Counted from the stretch's first letter, positions 1 through 5,767 are shown. The stretch: 11,903 nt of DNA from Methanosarcinaceae archaeon (GCA_030594665.1 JAUVET010000017.1:1-11903), one strand, 5' to 3'. A program made the numbers and translations. Notes: generated from the sequence alone by a model not told the origin.

Positions 1-2
1 TC

Positions 3-1310
3 CGAAATTCCGTTATAGGCGACACACTGACACGCATACTCAAGCACGCCGGATATAATGTTGAGGCGCAGTACTATGTGAATGATATGGGTCGCCAGAT
101 TGCGATCGTATCATGGGCACTGTCACAGTTCGAGTTCGACAAAATAAAAAAATCCGACCATGCGATCGCTGATGTTTACATCAAGGCAAATGCGGATCTT
201 GAAGAGCATCCCGAAAAAGTCGCGGAGATTGATAGGCGCATGCAGCTTGTTGAAAGTGGGGATGATATTACGATCGAGAGTTTCGATGAGGCTGTATCTC
301 TTGCAGTTTCCGGTATAAGGGAGACTCTTCTTCGGATGAATGTTATTCATGATAAGTTCGTCAACGAGTCAGATTTCATACGAAGCGGTGCAGTTTCGCG
401 GATAGTGGATGAGATAAAAGCGACAGGTCTCACCGAGATCGATAAAGGTGCTCTTGTTGTGGACCTTTCGGATTACGGTTTTGAAAAGTCGCTTGTTATC
501 CAGCGCAGCGACGGCACGTCGCTGTATACCACGCGCGACCTTGCATACCACGAGTGGAAAGGTGAGCAGGCAGAGCGCATGATCGATGTTTTGGGAGCCG
601 ACCACAAACTGATATCCGGACAGCTCAAAGCAACCCTGAACGCGATCGGTAAGCCTGAACCTGAGATCGTTATCTTTGAGTTCGTATCCCTGCCAGAAGG
701 CTCGATGAGCACACGGCGCGGTAAGTTCATCACGTCCGATGACCTGTTCGACCAGATCGAAGAGCAGGCGTATCTGGAGGTTGATAAGCGCCGCCCTGAT
801 ATGCCGGACGAGTTTAAAAAGCAAGTTGCAAATGTTGTCGGTATGGGTGCTGTACGGTACGATATCGTGAAAGTGTCGCCTGAAAAATCCACGGTCTTTG
901 ACTGGAAAACCGCGCTTGATTTTGAGAAACAGGGCGCTCCTTTCATCCAGTATGCACATGCCCGCGCGTGCAGTATCCTGAAAAAAGCAGAGGATGAAGG
1001 GATATGGAACCCTGATGCAGAGGTTGATCCTTCCGTTTTTGTAGAGGATACCGAGGTTGCCTTCATCAAGAAAATGGCTCTGTTCGACAAGGTCATAGAC
1101 CAGTCTGCGCGTGAATTGAAACCGCATATCTTTGCGATATATGCAAGGGAACTTGCGGATGCGTTCAACCAGTTTTACAGGTTCGTGCCTGTGATCAGTG
1201 CCGAGGAGGAGGATTTGAGGTCGAACAGGCTTGCGCTTGTGGACTGCGCTCGGATCGTGCTTGGGAATGTGTTGGAGACGCTGGGAATCGGGGCGCCTGA
1301 GGCGATGTGA
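3..1310 (+). CDS. argS: Arginyl-tRNA synthetase, 5'-truncated by the window edge
   Basis: Class I aminoacyl-tRNA synthetase that charges tRNA-Arg with arginine in the cytoplasm. The frame is open from the first complete codon at position 3; the GTG at 78 is only an internal codon. The visible protein is 435 residues, and archaeal ArgS is usually about 560, so roughly 125 residues including the HIGH motif lie upstream. The first residues, RNSVIGDTL, are the segment that directly follows HIGH in ArgS, and YYVNDMGRQ follows in the expected place. The KMSKS-equivalent loop is SMSTRRGKF, the usual archaeal variant. The C-terminal third is the DALR anticodon-binding domain, beginning near QYAHARACSILKKAE and ending in the typical VDCARIVLGNVLETLG tail. 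The gene ends in TGA. It is a conserved housekeeping gene at the left border of an accessory island; a possible remnant of its 3' end is seen near 7975. Confidence 0.96.
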   Translation, partial: RNSVIGDTLTRILKHAGYNVEAQYYVNDMGRQIAIVSWALSQFEFDKIKKSDHAIADVYIKANADLEEHPEKVAEIDRRMQLVESGDDITIESFDEAVSLAVSGIRETLLRMNVIHDKFVNESDFIRSGAVSRIVDEIKATGLTEIDKGALVVDLSDYGFEKSLVIQRSDGTSLYTTRDLAYHEWKGEQAERMIDVLGADHKLISGQLKATLNAIGKPEPEIVIFEFVSLPEGSMSTRRGKFITSDDLFDQIEEQAYLEVDKRRPDMPDEFKKQVANVVGMGAVRYDIVKVSPEKSTVFDWKTALDFEKQGAPFIQYAHARACSILKKAEDEGIWNPDAEVDPSVFVEDTEVAFIKKMALFDKVIDQSARELKPHIFAIYARELADAFNQFYRFVPVISAEEEDLRSNRLALVDCARIVLGNVLETLGIGAPEAM

Positions 1311-1408
1311 AGGTAGGGAGTGGGGGGTTGTTACTTGACTCTTATTTGTTTCAGAAATATTTTGTGCCTGAAGTCTTCATTGACATAATATCAAACTTAT
1401 TGTGAAGA

Positions 1409-2362
1409 TTAAATCTCAGGAAAAATTTCGACTATTTTCTGGTCTATATTAGCAACTTTTCGTTTTATCTCATTTGTTATCATGGTAGTGTCATATCTAA
1501 CGGGAGGAATGTAAAGTATCCCTTCAGTTATTCCAAAGGAGGTTATATAACTGAATAACTGCTCTCTGCCGCGATGTAGCATTTTATCATTAAATTTTGG
1601 TGGCGCTTTAATTTCAATAAGCAATGAACGATCACCTTTTTTAACTAGCATATCTGCAATAAATCTATTACCTGAGGCAAGAATTTGATATCCTGTAATT
1701 ACTTCAAGTTTTTCATCAGCAGAATTTAGGTAGGCAGCAAGCGCGCCTATTAACTGCATTTCAAAATATCTAGGAATTGTAGCACCTGTCATTTTTGAAG
1801 GTGCATCGTTAGAAAACATAACTAAAAGCTGGCTGATTTGTTCGATGAGGTTTAAATCTTTTATCGGTACATTAGTAAGATTGTTTGATTTTGACAATTC
1901 GAGTTTTTCTTGATCATATGCTTTTCTTTCAAGGATTTGGTCAAGAAGTATGTTGAAAAAGGCACAAATATTTATTATTGCAAGAAACGCTTCCTGCTCA
2001 GTAAAGTATAGCTCGTAGTCATGCGTAGATTTGTTTCGCCATTCTGTACGATAGTTTGTAAAGAGTGGTAGTACTCTTTCCTTTAATAAATCATTTTCTT
2101 CAAGATATTTTTCGATCTTGTGTGGGGTCAAGTTTTTAGATTTTTTTCCTGCGAGGACACCATATGCCTCTTTTAGGGAACCTTCGAAGGCTTGATTTGT
2201 TCTATAAATAACATCAGTAAAAAAATAATCGTCACCCATTTTCCCCATTTCAAGATGACGTTCAGCGATTTCAATATGTGAAATAACGCTTTTTAGGCCA
2301 GAAAAAATTTCAGTATCTGAAAAAGAATCACATTTATCTTTTATTAGTTTTAACAAATCCAT
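1409..2362 (-). CDS. Two-domain protein: N-terminal HEPN-like domain plus C-terminal PD-(D/E)XK nuclease domain
   Basis: Hypothetical protein of 317 residues, cytoplasmic, with no signal peptide or membrane segment. Residues about 45-145 are helical and contain R109-N-K-S-T-H114, which fits the Rx4-6H motif of HEPN ribonucleases, set between helices as in that fold. Residues about 195-285 read as a PD-(D/E)XK core: E201 on the first helix, D237 in a beta hairpin (RFIADMLV), E250-I-K252 on the next strand (LLIEIKAP) and Q268 on the following helix (REQLFSYI). Known families with either domain cut RNA (HEPN) or DNA (PD-(D/E)XK), commonly in defence or toxin systems, so an anti-phage or abortive role is my inference. 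It converges with argS and has no operon partner. The ATG follows a weak Shine-Dalgarno-like AGGATGAT by 4 nt. The stop is TAA. AT content is higher than in argS, which suggests acquisition. I do not recognise a named family. Confidence 0.85.
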   Translation of the reverse strand: MDLLKLIKDKCDSFSDTEIFSGLKSVISHIEIAERHLEMGKMGDDYFFTDVIYRTNQAFEGSLKEAYGVLAGKKSKNLTPHKIEKYLEENDLLKERVLPLFTNYRTEWRNKSTHDYELYFTEQEAFLAIINICAFFNILLDQILERKAYDQEKLELSKSNNLTNVPIKDLNLIEQISQLLVMFSNDAPSKMTGATIPRYFEMQLIGALAAYLNSADEKLEVITGYQILASGNRFIADMLVKKGDRSLLIEIKAPPKFNDKMLHRGREQLFSYITSFGITEGILYIPPVRYDTTMITNEIKRKVANIDQKIVEIFPEI

Positions 2363-2402
2363 GATATCATCCTTTTAGGCCTAAAGATTACTGTTAAATA
2401 TC
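2363..2402 (-). promoter_or_regulatory. Probable promoter and leader of the HEPN/PD-(D/E)XK gene
   Basis: On the minus strand a TATA-like GATATTTAA (2394-2402) is centred about 36 nt before the ATG. A Shine-Dalgarno-like AGGATGAT (2367-2374) lies 4 nt before the ATG. Together they predict a short leader. This is motif reading only. Confidence 0.35.
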
Positions 2403-2536
2403 GAAGCAACACATTTAATTTACGATTGAACACAATCATTCATTGAATTCAACCTTTTTATTAATGTTGCTATTAATATAAAAGTTGCAACTATTTTTTC
2501 GACTCCTTAGGATTTATATTCCAATGTTAGTGACAT

Positions 2537-2900
2537 CGAAGTCTTTTATCGAAATAAGTCGATGCAACTATCACAAACAAATCCCAAATAATAGCCCAGC
2601 CTATTATCCTAACACCAAGGCAATCCCATATATAGTCCAGCCTATTATAGCATACACTTATGATAAGACCTTTCGTCTACGGAAAACCTGTAACAAAACC
2701 CTATTTTGTTGATCGTGAAAAGGAAAAGGAGTTGATCCTTGACCAGATCAGAAGCGTAAAACACGGTGCCAGTATAAACCTTGCTGTATCTGGACCAAGG
2801 CGCGTTGGGAAGACATCCATTATTAAAAATGTAATGATGGGGTTTGATGATAAAAAGATCATCCCGACATTCATAGACTGTTTTTCAATGCAATCCATGC
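2537..2900 (+). repeat. Direct repeat, left copy: promoter plus 5' end of an ATPase gene
   Basis: About 360 bp that recurs at 3800-4155 with point differences and a few indels. It covers the upstream region (starting CGAAGTCTTTTAT), the TATA box, and about 80 codons of an ATPase gene. The match is strongest from AATAATAGCCCAGCC onward and stops at about position 2900, inside codons equivalent to residues 78-80 of the longer copy. The right copy begins immediately after the hairpin that ends the vapBC cassette. This indicates a partial tandem duplication with the cassette at its junction. Confidence 0.85.
2628..2634 (+). promoter_or_regulatory. TATA box of the truncated ATPase copy, with 41-bp spaced flanking repeats
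   Basis: ATATATA is centred about 29 nt before the ATG at 2660, the distance expected for a leaderless archaeal transcript, and no Shine-Dalgarno sequence is present. It is bracketed by two copies of TAG(C/T)CCAGCCTATTAT, starting at 2592 and 2633, 41 bp apart. These could be operator half-sites. The same arrangement is kept in the second copy. Confidence 0.5.
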
Positions 2901-2953
2901 ACCTGCACTGGGATGTTTCAGCTTCCAGCCAGGCAGTTCGTGACTCTTGGTGA
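2660..2953 (+). pseudogene. Truncated N-terminal copy of an archaeal STAND/AAA-type ATPase gene
   Basis: The first 80 or so codons encode a protein nearly the same as the N-terminus of the ATPase at 3912: MIRPFVYGKPVTKP, an FVDREKE segment, and Walker A G-P-R-R-V-G-K-T. Similarity ends at the residues FSMQSM. The frame then runs 17 codons through unrelated DNA into the left inverted repeat of the vapBC cassette and stops at TGA. Walker B, the sensor and the winged-helix region are missing, so it cannot be a complete ATPase. Its promoter is intact, so a short peptide of 97 residues could still be made, but I treat it as a gene remnant left by the duplication or insertion event. Confidence 0.85.
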
Positions 2954-2999
2954 ACTACCCCTCCCTGTCGATATACAGCGAGGAAGGAGTCTTCTGCTT
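2946..2999 (-). repeat. Left inverted repeat of the vapBC cassette (hairpin)
   Basis: Inverted relative to 3751-3804. The 9-nt arms are 2958-2966 (CCCCTCCCT) and 2981-2989 (AGGAAGGAG). On the minus strand all nine positions pair, two as G-U wobbles; on the plus strand two become C-A mismatches. The structure therefore seems to belong to minus-strand RNA or single-stranded DNA read outward to the left. Confidence 0.75.
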
Positions 3000-3016
3000 C
3001 ATTAAGGGATAAATAT

Positions 3017-3043
3017 TTATTCCTATTAGTACAATAGGAATAA
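3017..3043. promoter_or_regulatory. Palindromic operator before vapBC, between TATA box and ribosome-binding site
   Basis: Perfect 11-bp arms TTATTCCTATT and AATAGGAATAA are separated by AGTAC. The left arm touches an AT-rich TATA-like AAATATTTAT (3011-3020), and the right arm ends directly before the Shine-Dalgarno GGTGAT (3044-3049), 3 nt before the vapB ATG. VapB-type antitoxins with AbrB folds bind such palindromes as dimers, so autorepression of the operon is the likely role. Confidence 0.65.
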
Positions 3044-3052
3044 GGTGATGAA

Positions 3053-3298
3053 ATGAAAGTGAAAGTAGCAAGACGGCATCAAATTACAATCCCGGAAGAT
3101 ATTCGTAGGAAAGCTAAGATCGGTGTGGGTGACACCGTAGATGTATCATACGAGAACGGAAATATTCGAGTTGAAAAGGTTGATGAGGATTGGGAAAATG
3201 TCATGAAAGCAACACACGGTGCATGGCGTAAGCATCCACAATTTGAAGACATGGATAATGCAGTTGAAATTGTAAACTGGATGCGTGGAAAAGTATGA
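3053..3298 (+). CDS. vapB: VapB-type antitoxin, AbrB/SpoVT-like DNA-binding domain
   Basis: Antitoxin of 81 residues. Residues 1-45 form the swapped-hairpin AbrB/MazE-like DNA-binding domain: KVKVARRHQITIPEDIRRK, then GVGDTVDVSYENG, the usual pattern of this fold. Residues about 46-81 are the tail expected to wrap around and inhibit the toxin. It should neutralise VapC at 3295 and repress its own operon through the palindrome directly upstream. The Shine-Dalgarno GGTGAT lies 3 nt before the ATG. Its TGA overlaps the vapC ATG by 4 nt (ATGA), the normal translational coupling of these pairs. The operon sits inside the inverted-repeat cassette and is probably acquired. Confidence 0.9.
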   Translation: MKVKVARRHQITIPEDIRRKAKIGVGDTVDVSYENGNIRVEKVDEDWENVMKATHGAWRKHPQFEDMDNAVEIVNWMRGKV

Positions 3299-3735
3299 AG
3301 TTATCATTAGACACGAATCTGATCATAAGCCATTTCAAGGGGGATACATTTTCAGATGATACAGATCGTTTCTTTGGTTGGGTAAGAAATAGCGGACATG
3401 AAATGTATATTGTCGATATTGTTTATTCGGAACTTTATACCGGAGTCTATTTGTCACAGGATCCGGTACTTGAGGAGAGGCTAATACAACAATTCCTGGC
3501 TGTGAATGAGATTGAAGTAAAACACGTATCCTCCAAAATATCAAAGCGTGCCGGTGAACTCTATGCAAAGCATTTACAAAAGAACAAGAGACCACTAAAA
3601 AGGATACTGCCGGATTTTTTAATTGGGGCACATTCTGAACACCAGAGCGATATTCTTGTCACATGGAATCCATCCGATTATAATTTAAATATAGATGTTA
3701 TGACCCCAGTAGAGGTTATGGATCAAGTAGAGTGA
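3295..3735 (+). CDS. vapC: VapC-type PIN-domain ribonuclease toxin
   Basis: PIN-domain endoribonuclease of 146 residues, the usual VapC length. VapC toxins of this family cut tRNA or rRNA in a metal-dependent way when not bound by VapB. The acidic residues are present: D6 in the opening LSLDTNLI, E46 in YSELYTG, D107 in LPDFLIGAHS, and D128 in the closing TWNPSDY. All four together suggest an active enzyme. The gene overlaps vapB by 4 nt and ends with TGA 15 nt before the right inverted repeat of the cassette. The specific RNA target cannot be read from the sequence. Confidence 0.93.
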   Translation: MKLSLDTNLIISHFKGDTFSDDTDRFFGWVRNSGHEMYIVDIVYSELYTGVYLSQDPVLEERLIQQFLAVNEIEVKHVSSKISKRAGELYAKHLQKNKRPLKRILPDFLIGAHSEHQSDILVTWNPSDYNLNIDVMTPVEVMDQVE

Positions 3736-3750
3736 AATTTTAACTGGATT

Positions 3751-3804
3751 AAGCAGGAAGCCCCTTCCTCGTCGTATGGCGGTAGGGAGGGGTAGCTCAC
3801 GAAG
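3751..3804 (+). repeat. Right inverted repeat of the vapBC cassette (hairpin)
   Basis: Arms 3761-3769 (CCCCTTCCT) and 3784-3792 (AGGGAGGGG) pair over nine positions, with a single T-G wobble on the plus strand and a 14-nt loop. GTAGCTCAC follows. It is the inverse of 2946-2999. It could also act as a transcription terminator for vapC, although no T-tract follows directly. The duplicated ATPase upstream region begins at its outer edge. Confidence 0.75.
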
Positions 3805-4155
3805 TCTTTTATTGATTTAACTGTCCCAAATAAACAATAATAATAGCCCAGCCTATTATCCTAACACTAAGGCAATCCTATATATAGTCAAGCCTATTGT
3901 AGCATACACTTATGATAAGACCTTTCGTCTACGGAAAACCTGTAACAAAACCCCATTTCGTCAATCGTGAAAAGGAAACGGAGTTGATCCTTGATCAGAT
4001 CAGAAGCGTAAAACACGGTGCCAGTATAAACCTTGCTGTATCCGGACCAGGGCGCGTTGGTAAAACATCCATTATCAAAAATGTGATGATGGAATTTGAG
4101 GGCGATAAAGAGATTATCCCGATATTCATAGACTGCCTTTCAATGCCATCCCTGC
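3800..4155 (+). repeat. Direct repeat, right copy: promoter plus 5' end of the longer ATPase gene
   Basis: Second copy of the repeat at 2537-2900. It starts CGAAGTCTTTTAT at the outer edge of the right hairpin and is collinear through the TATA box and about 80 codons. The start codons of the two copies are 1252 bp apart. Confidence 0.85.
3879..3886 (+). promoter_or_regulatory. TATA box of the longer ATPase gene
   Basis: TATATATA lies about 30 nt before the ATG at 3912 and no Shine-Dalgarno sequence is visible, which suggests a leaderless transcript. It is flanked by TAGCCCAGCCTATTAT and a slightly diverged TAGTCAAGCCTATTGT, as in the left copy. Confidence 0.5.
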
Positions 4156-5087
4156 GGCGCCTCTCGAATGTCATAGCCGAAGATGCAAAGGCATCCTATG
4201 TCGAAAAGACCGGCGATACAAACTATGCCCGGAAGATAAACGAGTTTATCAAAAAAAGCGTGGGAGAGATCATATCAAAAGTGGCTGAACTTGATGTATC
4301 CATGTCCTCCTATCTCTCGATCAAATTAAGTTTGCAGGATCCGGAAACAGACGAAGATATGATCTTTGAGAACGCTTTGAACTATCTTGAACAGCTTGGA
4401 AATAGCAAAAATGTATATTTTGCAGTATTTCTTGATGAATTTTCGGAAATAGCAGAAAAATGGGGTGACGATTTTATCAAACTATTCAGGACGATCGTTC
4501 AGCAGCAAACAAGGACCATGTATGTTTTATCAAGTTCTGCGATGACGTTTATGAACGATCTCGTATACAGTAGCCAGAGTCCTTTTTACAGGCAGTTAAA
4601 ACCGATACCGATAGGTCCACTTCCACAGGAAGTTGCAAAAACCTATGTAACAGATCGGTTCAGCCTTGTCGGGTATTCGATCACCGATGATGCACTAAAA
4701 CTTATGCTAAAGCTCACCAATTGCCTTCCTGACTATATCCAGCGTATGGGTGATATGCTGCTTGATATTTCCGAGGATATGGTAATTGAGGAGAGTCATG
4801 TAAAACAAGCCTATGAAGACATTTTCATAACACTTGATCCGACCTTCAATTTACTTTTCACTAAACTAAGCGAAAATTCAACCATATATCCTGATATAGT
4901 TGTGGCTGCTGCCAGATTCAGTAAACCATCGTTGATTGCGCATGATGTCGGAATACCTGTCACGTCATTGTACTATTACATGCCTTACTTGATAAATATC
5001 AGAGACTTTTTATTATCTTCTGGAATGGTTCGGAAAACCGCAAAGAGCGCAAAGCACGCAAAGAAAAATAAGGACCCTTTGCGGTGA
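3912..5087 (+). CDS. Archaeal STAND/AAA-type ATPase with winged-helix region, C-terminus replaced by a repeat insertion
   Basis: P-loop ATPase of 391 residues of the archaeal ATPase group (Pfam ATPase_2 type). An FVNREKE segment (16-22) precedes Walker A G45-P-G-R-V-G-K51-T52. Walker B is AVFLDEFSE with D175-E176, and YVLSSSAM (204-211) is the sensor-like strand. Residues about 312-373 look like the winged helix (PDIVVAAARF, SLYYYMPYL). Family members normally continue into a Y-x-(I/F)-x-DP-x-(F/L)-x-x-W motif. Here the frame instead enters a CGCAAAG palindromic repeat after about residue 373 and stops at TGA. The missing motif lies downstream in the same frame (5127-5240). The protein is therefore probably truncated by about 30 native residues and has a foreign lysine-rich tail. 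The cellular role of these ATPases is not well known. A second truncated copy lies upstream. Confidence 0.85.
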   Translation: MIRPFVYGKPVTKPHFVNREKETELILDQIRSVKHGASINLAVSGPGRVGKTSIIKNVMMEFEGDKEIIPIFIDCLSMPSLRRLSNVIAEDAKASYVEKTGDTNYARKINEFIKKSVGEIISKVAELDVSMSSYLSIKLSLQDPETDEDMIFENALNYLEQLGNSKNVYFAVFLDEFSEIAEKWGDDFIKLFRTIVQQQTRTMYVLSSSAMTFMNDLVYSSQSPFYRQLKPIPIGPLPQEVAKTYVTDRFSLVGYSITDDALKLMLKLTNCLPDYIQRMGDMLLDISEDMVIEESHVKQAYEDIFITLDPTFNLLFTKLSENSTIYPDIVVAAARFSKPSLIAHDVGIPVTSLYYYMPYLINIRDFLLSSGMVRKTAKSAKHAKKNKDPLR

Positions 5088-5105
5088 ATCTTTTTCACCA
5101 CGATT
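5037..5105. repeat. Palindromic CGCAAAG-type dispersed repeat inserted in the ATPase gene
   Basis: ACCGCAAAG (5037-5045) is inverted at 5077-5085 (CTTTGCGGT). Between them CGCAAAG occurs twice more at close to 9-bp spacing. TTTTTCACCACG follows. I recall this type as a dispersed intergenic repeat in methanogen and other genomes. The outer limits are unclear. If the ATPase frame originally joined residue 373 directly to the remnant at 5151, the insert is about 120 bp. Confidence 0.65.
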
Positions 5106-5126
5106 CATTTATCCAGAATATATTAA

Positions 5127-5240
5127 AAAGTCTCAAATATCAGTATCATCGAAAGAGTGAAAAAAGGTCAGTACCGACTCATTGATCCGATATTCAGGGA
5201 TTGGGTCAGGAACAAGTTCAGGTTGGATCAAGGTTTGTGA
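5127..5240 (+). pseudogene. Detached C-terminal remnant of the ATPase at 3912
   Basis: This piece is in the same frame as the upstream ATPase but separated from it by stops at 5085 and 5124. It encodes an end segment IERVKKGQYRLIDPIFRDW followed by VRNKFRLDQGL and TGA. The Y-R-L-I-D-P-I-F-R-D-W pattern is the hallmark C-terminal motif of archaeal ATPases, equivalent to YYIRDPLFAFW in the ATPase at 6467. The repeat at 5037 split it off. It could only be made by readthrough or from the GTG at 5157. Confidence 0.8.
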
Positions 5241-5278
5241 ATTTGTATTCGTTTAGCTCAATTTTTTCATAAGAAGCA

Positions 5279-5587
5279 TCAAATAATTTCCCACGGTTTA
5301 GACCCTGCCTGACTTAAGTTACGGGCAGCGTGTATTATTGTAAGGATTAAGACGCGTTCGGTTTCAACCTGATAGATTATGCGATAATTATTGAATAAAA
5401 ATTCTCGAATATTTTCGCTCTCTGCTTCGGGAACATTACGCCCCATTTCCGGGAATGTTTTTAGGCTTTCCACAGCATCAATGATATTTCCTATAAATTG
5501 GGATGCATAATATTCGGAGTCTCTTTTTATGAAATCCCAAATACTTTCCAAATCGACCAATGCAGGTTCAGTCTATTCGAGGTTCAT
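5279..5587 (-). CDS. ParE/RelE-family toxin with an in-frame amber codon at a conserved Trp position
   Basis: Type II toxin of the ParE/RelE superfamily (gyrase poison or ribosome-dependent ribonuclease). The natural start is the ATG at 5587-5585, which overlaps the antitoxin stop as ATGA. From there the protein is 102 codons, but codon 5 is TAG (5575-5573): M-N-L-E-TAG-T-E-P-A-L-V-D-L-E. Relatives usually have Trp here (xxWTxxALxDL), and TGG to TAG is one base change. The rest is intact: FPEMGRNVPE (45-54), REF (61-63), YRIIYQVE (68-75) and HAARNL (86-91). Without readthrough only a TTG at 5560 could start a 93-residue product lacking the first beta strand. It may be a dead toxin, or, if the host decodes UAG as pyrrolysine, a full-length one. 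I cannot tell ParE from RelE by eye. Confidence 0.8.
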
Positions 5588-5763
5588 TGCAGAAGAACCC
5601 TCTTTTTTACATCCTCATGGGATATTACACGTCCATTTTCAGCAGCCTCCAAAGCAGTTACCAATTTCTTTTTGACGTATAACTCGTACATAATGTCATC
5701 CCATGTTGAATGATTTGGCATTTTGTTGATGAGATTTATTGCATCTTCTTTAATGATGTACAT
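5584..5763 (-). CDS. Short antitoxin partner of the ParE/RelE toxin
   Basis: Small gene of 59 residues. The protein starts MYIIKEDAINLINKMPNHS, continues TWDDIMYELYVKKKLVTALE, and ends in GRVISHEDVKKRVLLQ. The W-D-D-I-M-Y-E-L-Y-V-K-K-K pattern followed by a basic SHEDVKKR tail is typical of the small antitoxins paired with archaeal and cyanobacterial RelE/ParE toxins. It should bind the toxin and repress the operon. The ATG follows a GAGGT Shine-Dalgarno (5768-5772) by 4 nt. Its TGA overlaps the toxin ATG by 4 nt, which fixes the toxin start and therefore the position of its amber codon. Confidence 0.8.
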   Translation of the reverse strand: MYIIKEDAINLINKMPNHSTWDDIMYELYVKKKLVTALEAAENGRVISHEDVKKRVLLQ

Positions 5764-5767
5764 GTTT

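Larger units (their letters stand above)
2946..3804. mobile_element. Putative vapBC-carrying cassette bounded by 54-bp inverted hairpin repeats
   Basis: A segment of about 860 bp whose ends (2946-2999 and 3751-3804) are inverted copies, 42 of 54 positions identical by my alignment. Inside lie only an operator-promoter, vapB and vapC. Each end folds into a GC-rich hairpin, and each hairpin pairs fully, with G-U wobbles, only on the strand that reads outward. From memory, such CCCCTTCC...GGGAGGGGTAGTTCAC hairpins resemble the right ends of IS200/IS605 (TnpB-type) elements, but no transposase is present. No target-site duplication was found. The cassette lies exactly between two copies of an ATPase 5' region. 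Mobility is inferred. Confidence 0.55.

Noticed and set aside
369..1168. Long minus-strand open frames of 252 and 231 codons opposite argS
   Set aside because: They lie antisense to a well-recognised argS, overlap each other, and their translations show no domain pattern. They are shadows of biased codon use.
1369..1379. Palindrome TGAAGTCTTCA between argS and the HEPN/PD-(D/E)XK gene as a terminator
   Set aside because: Five-bp arms with no loop and no T-tract; likely chance in AT-rich spacer.
5279..5560. Toxin gene starting at the TTG at 5560
   Set aside because: It would lack the first strand of the fold and has no ribosome-binding site. The ATGA overlap with the antitoxin and the in-frame coding match upstream point to 5587 as the real start.
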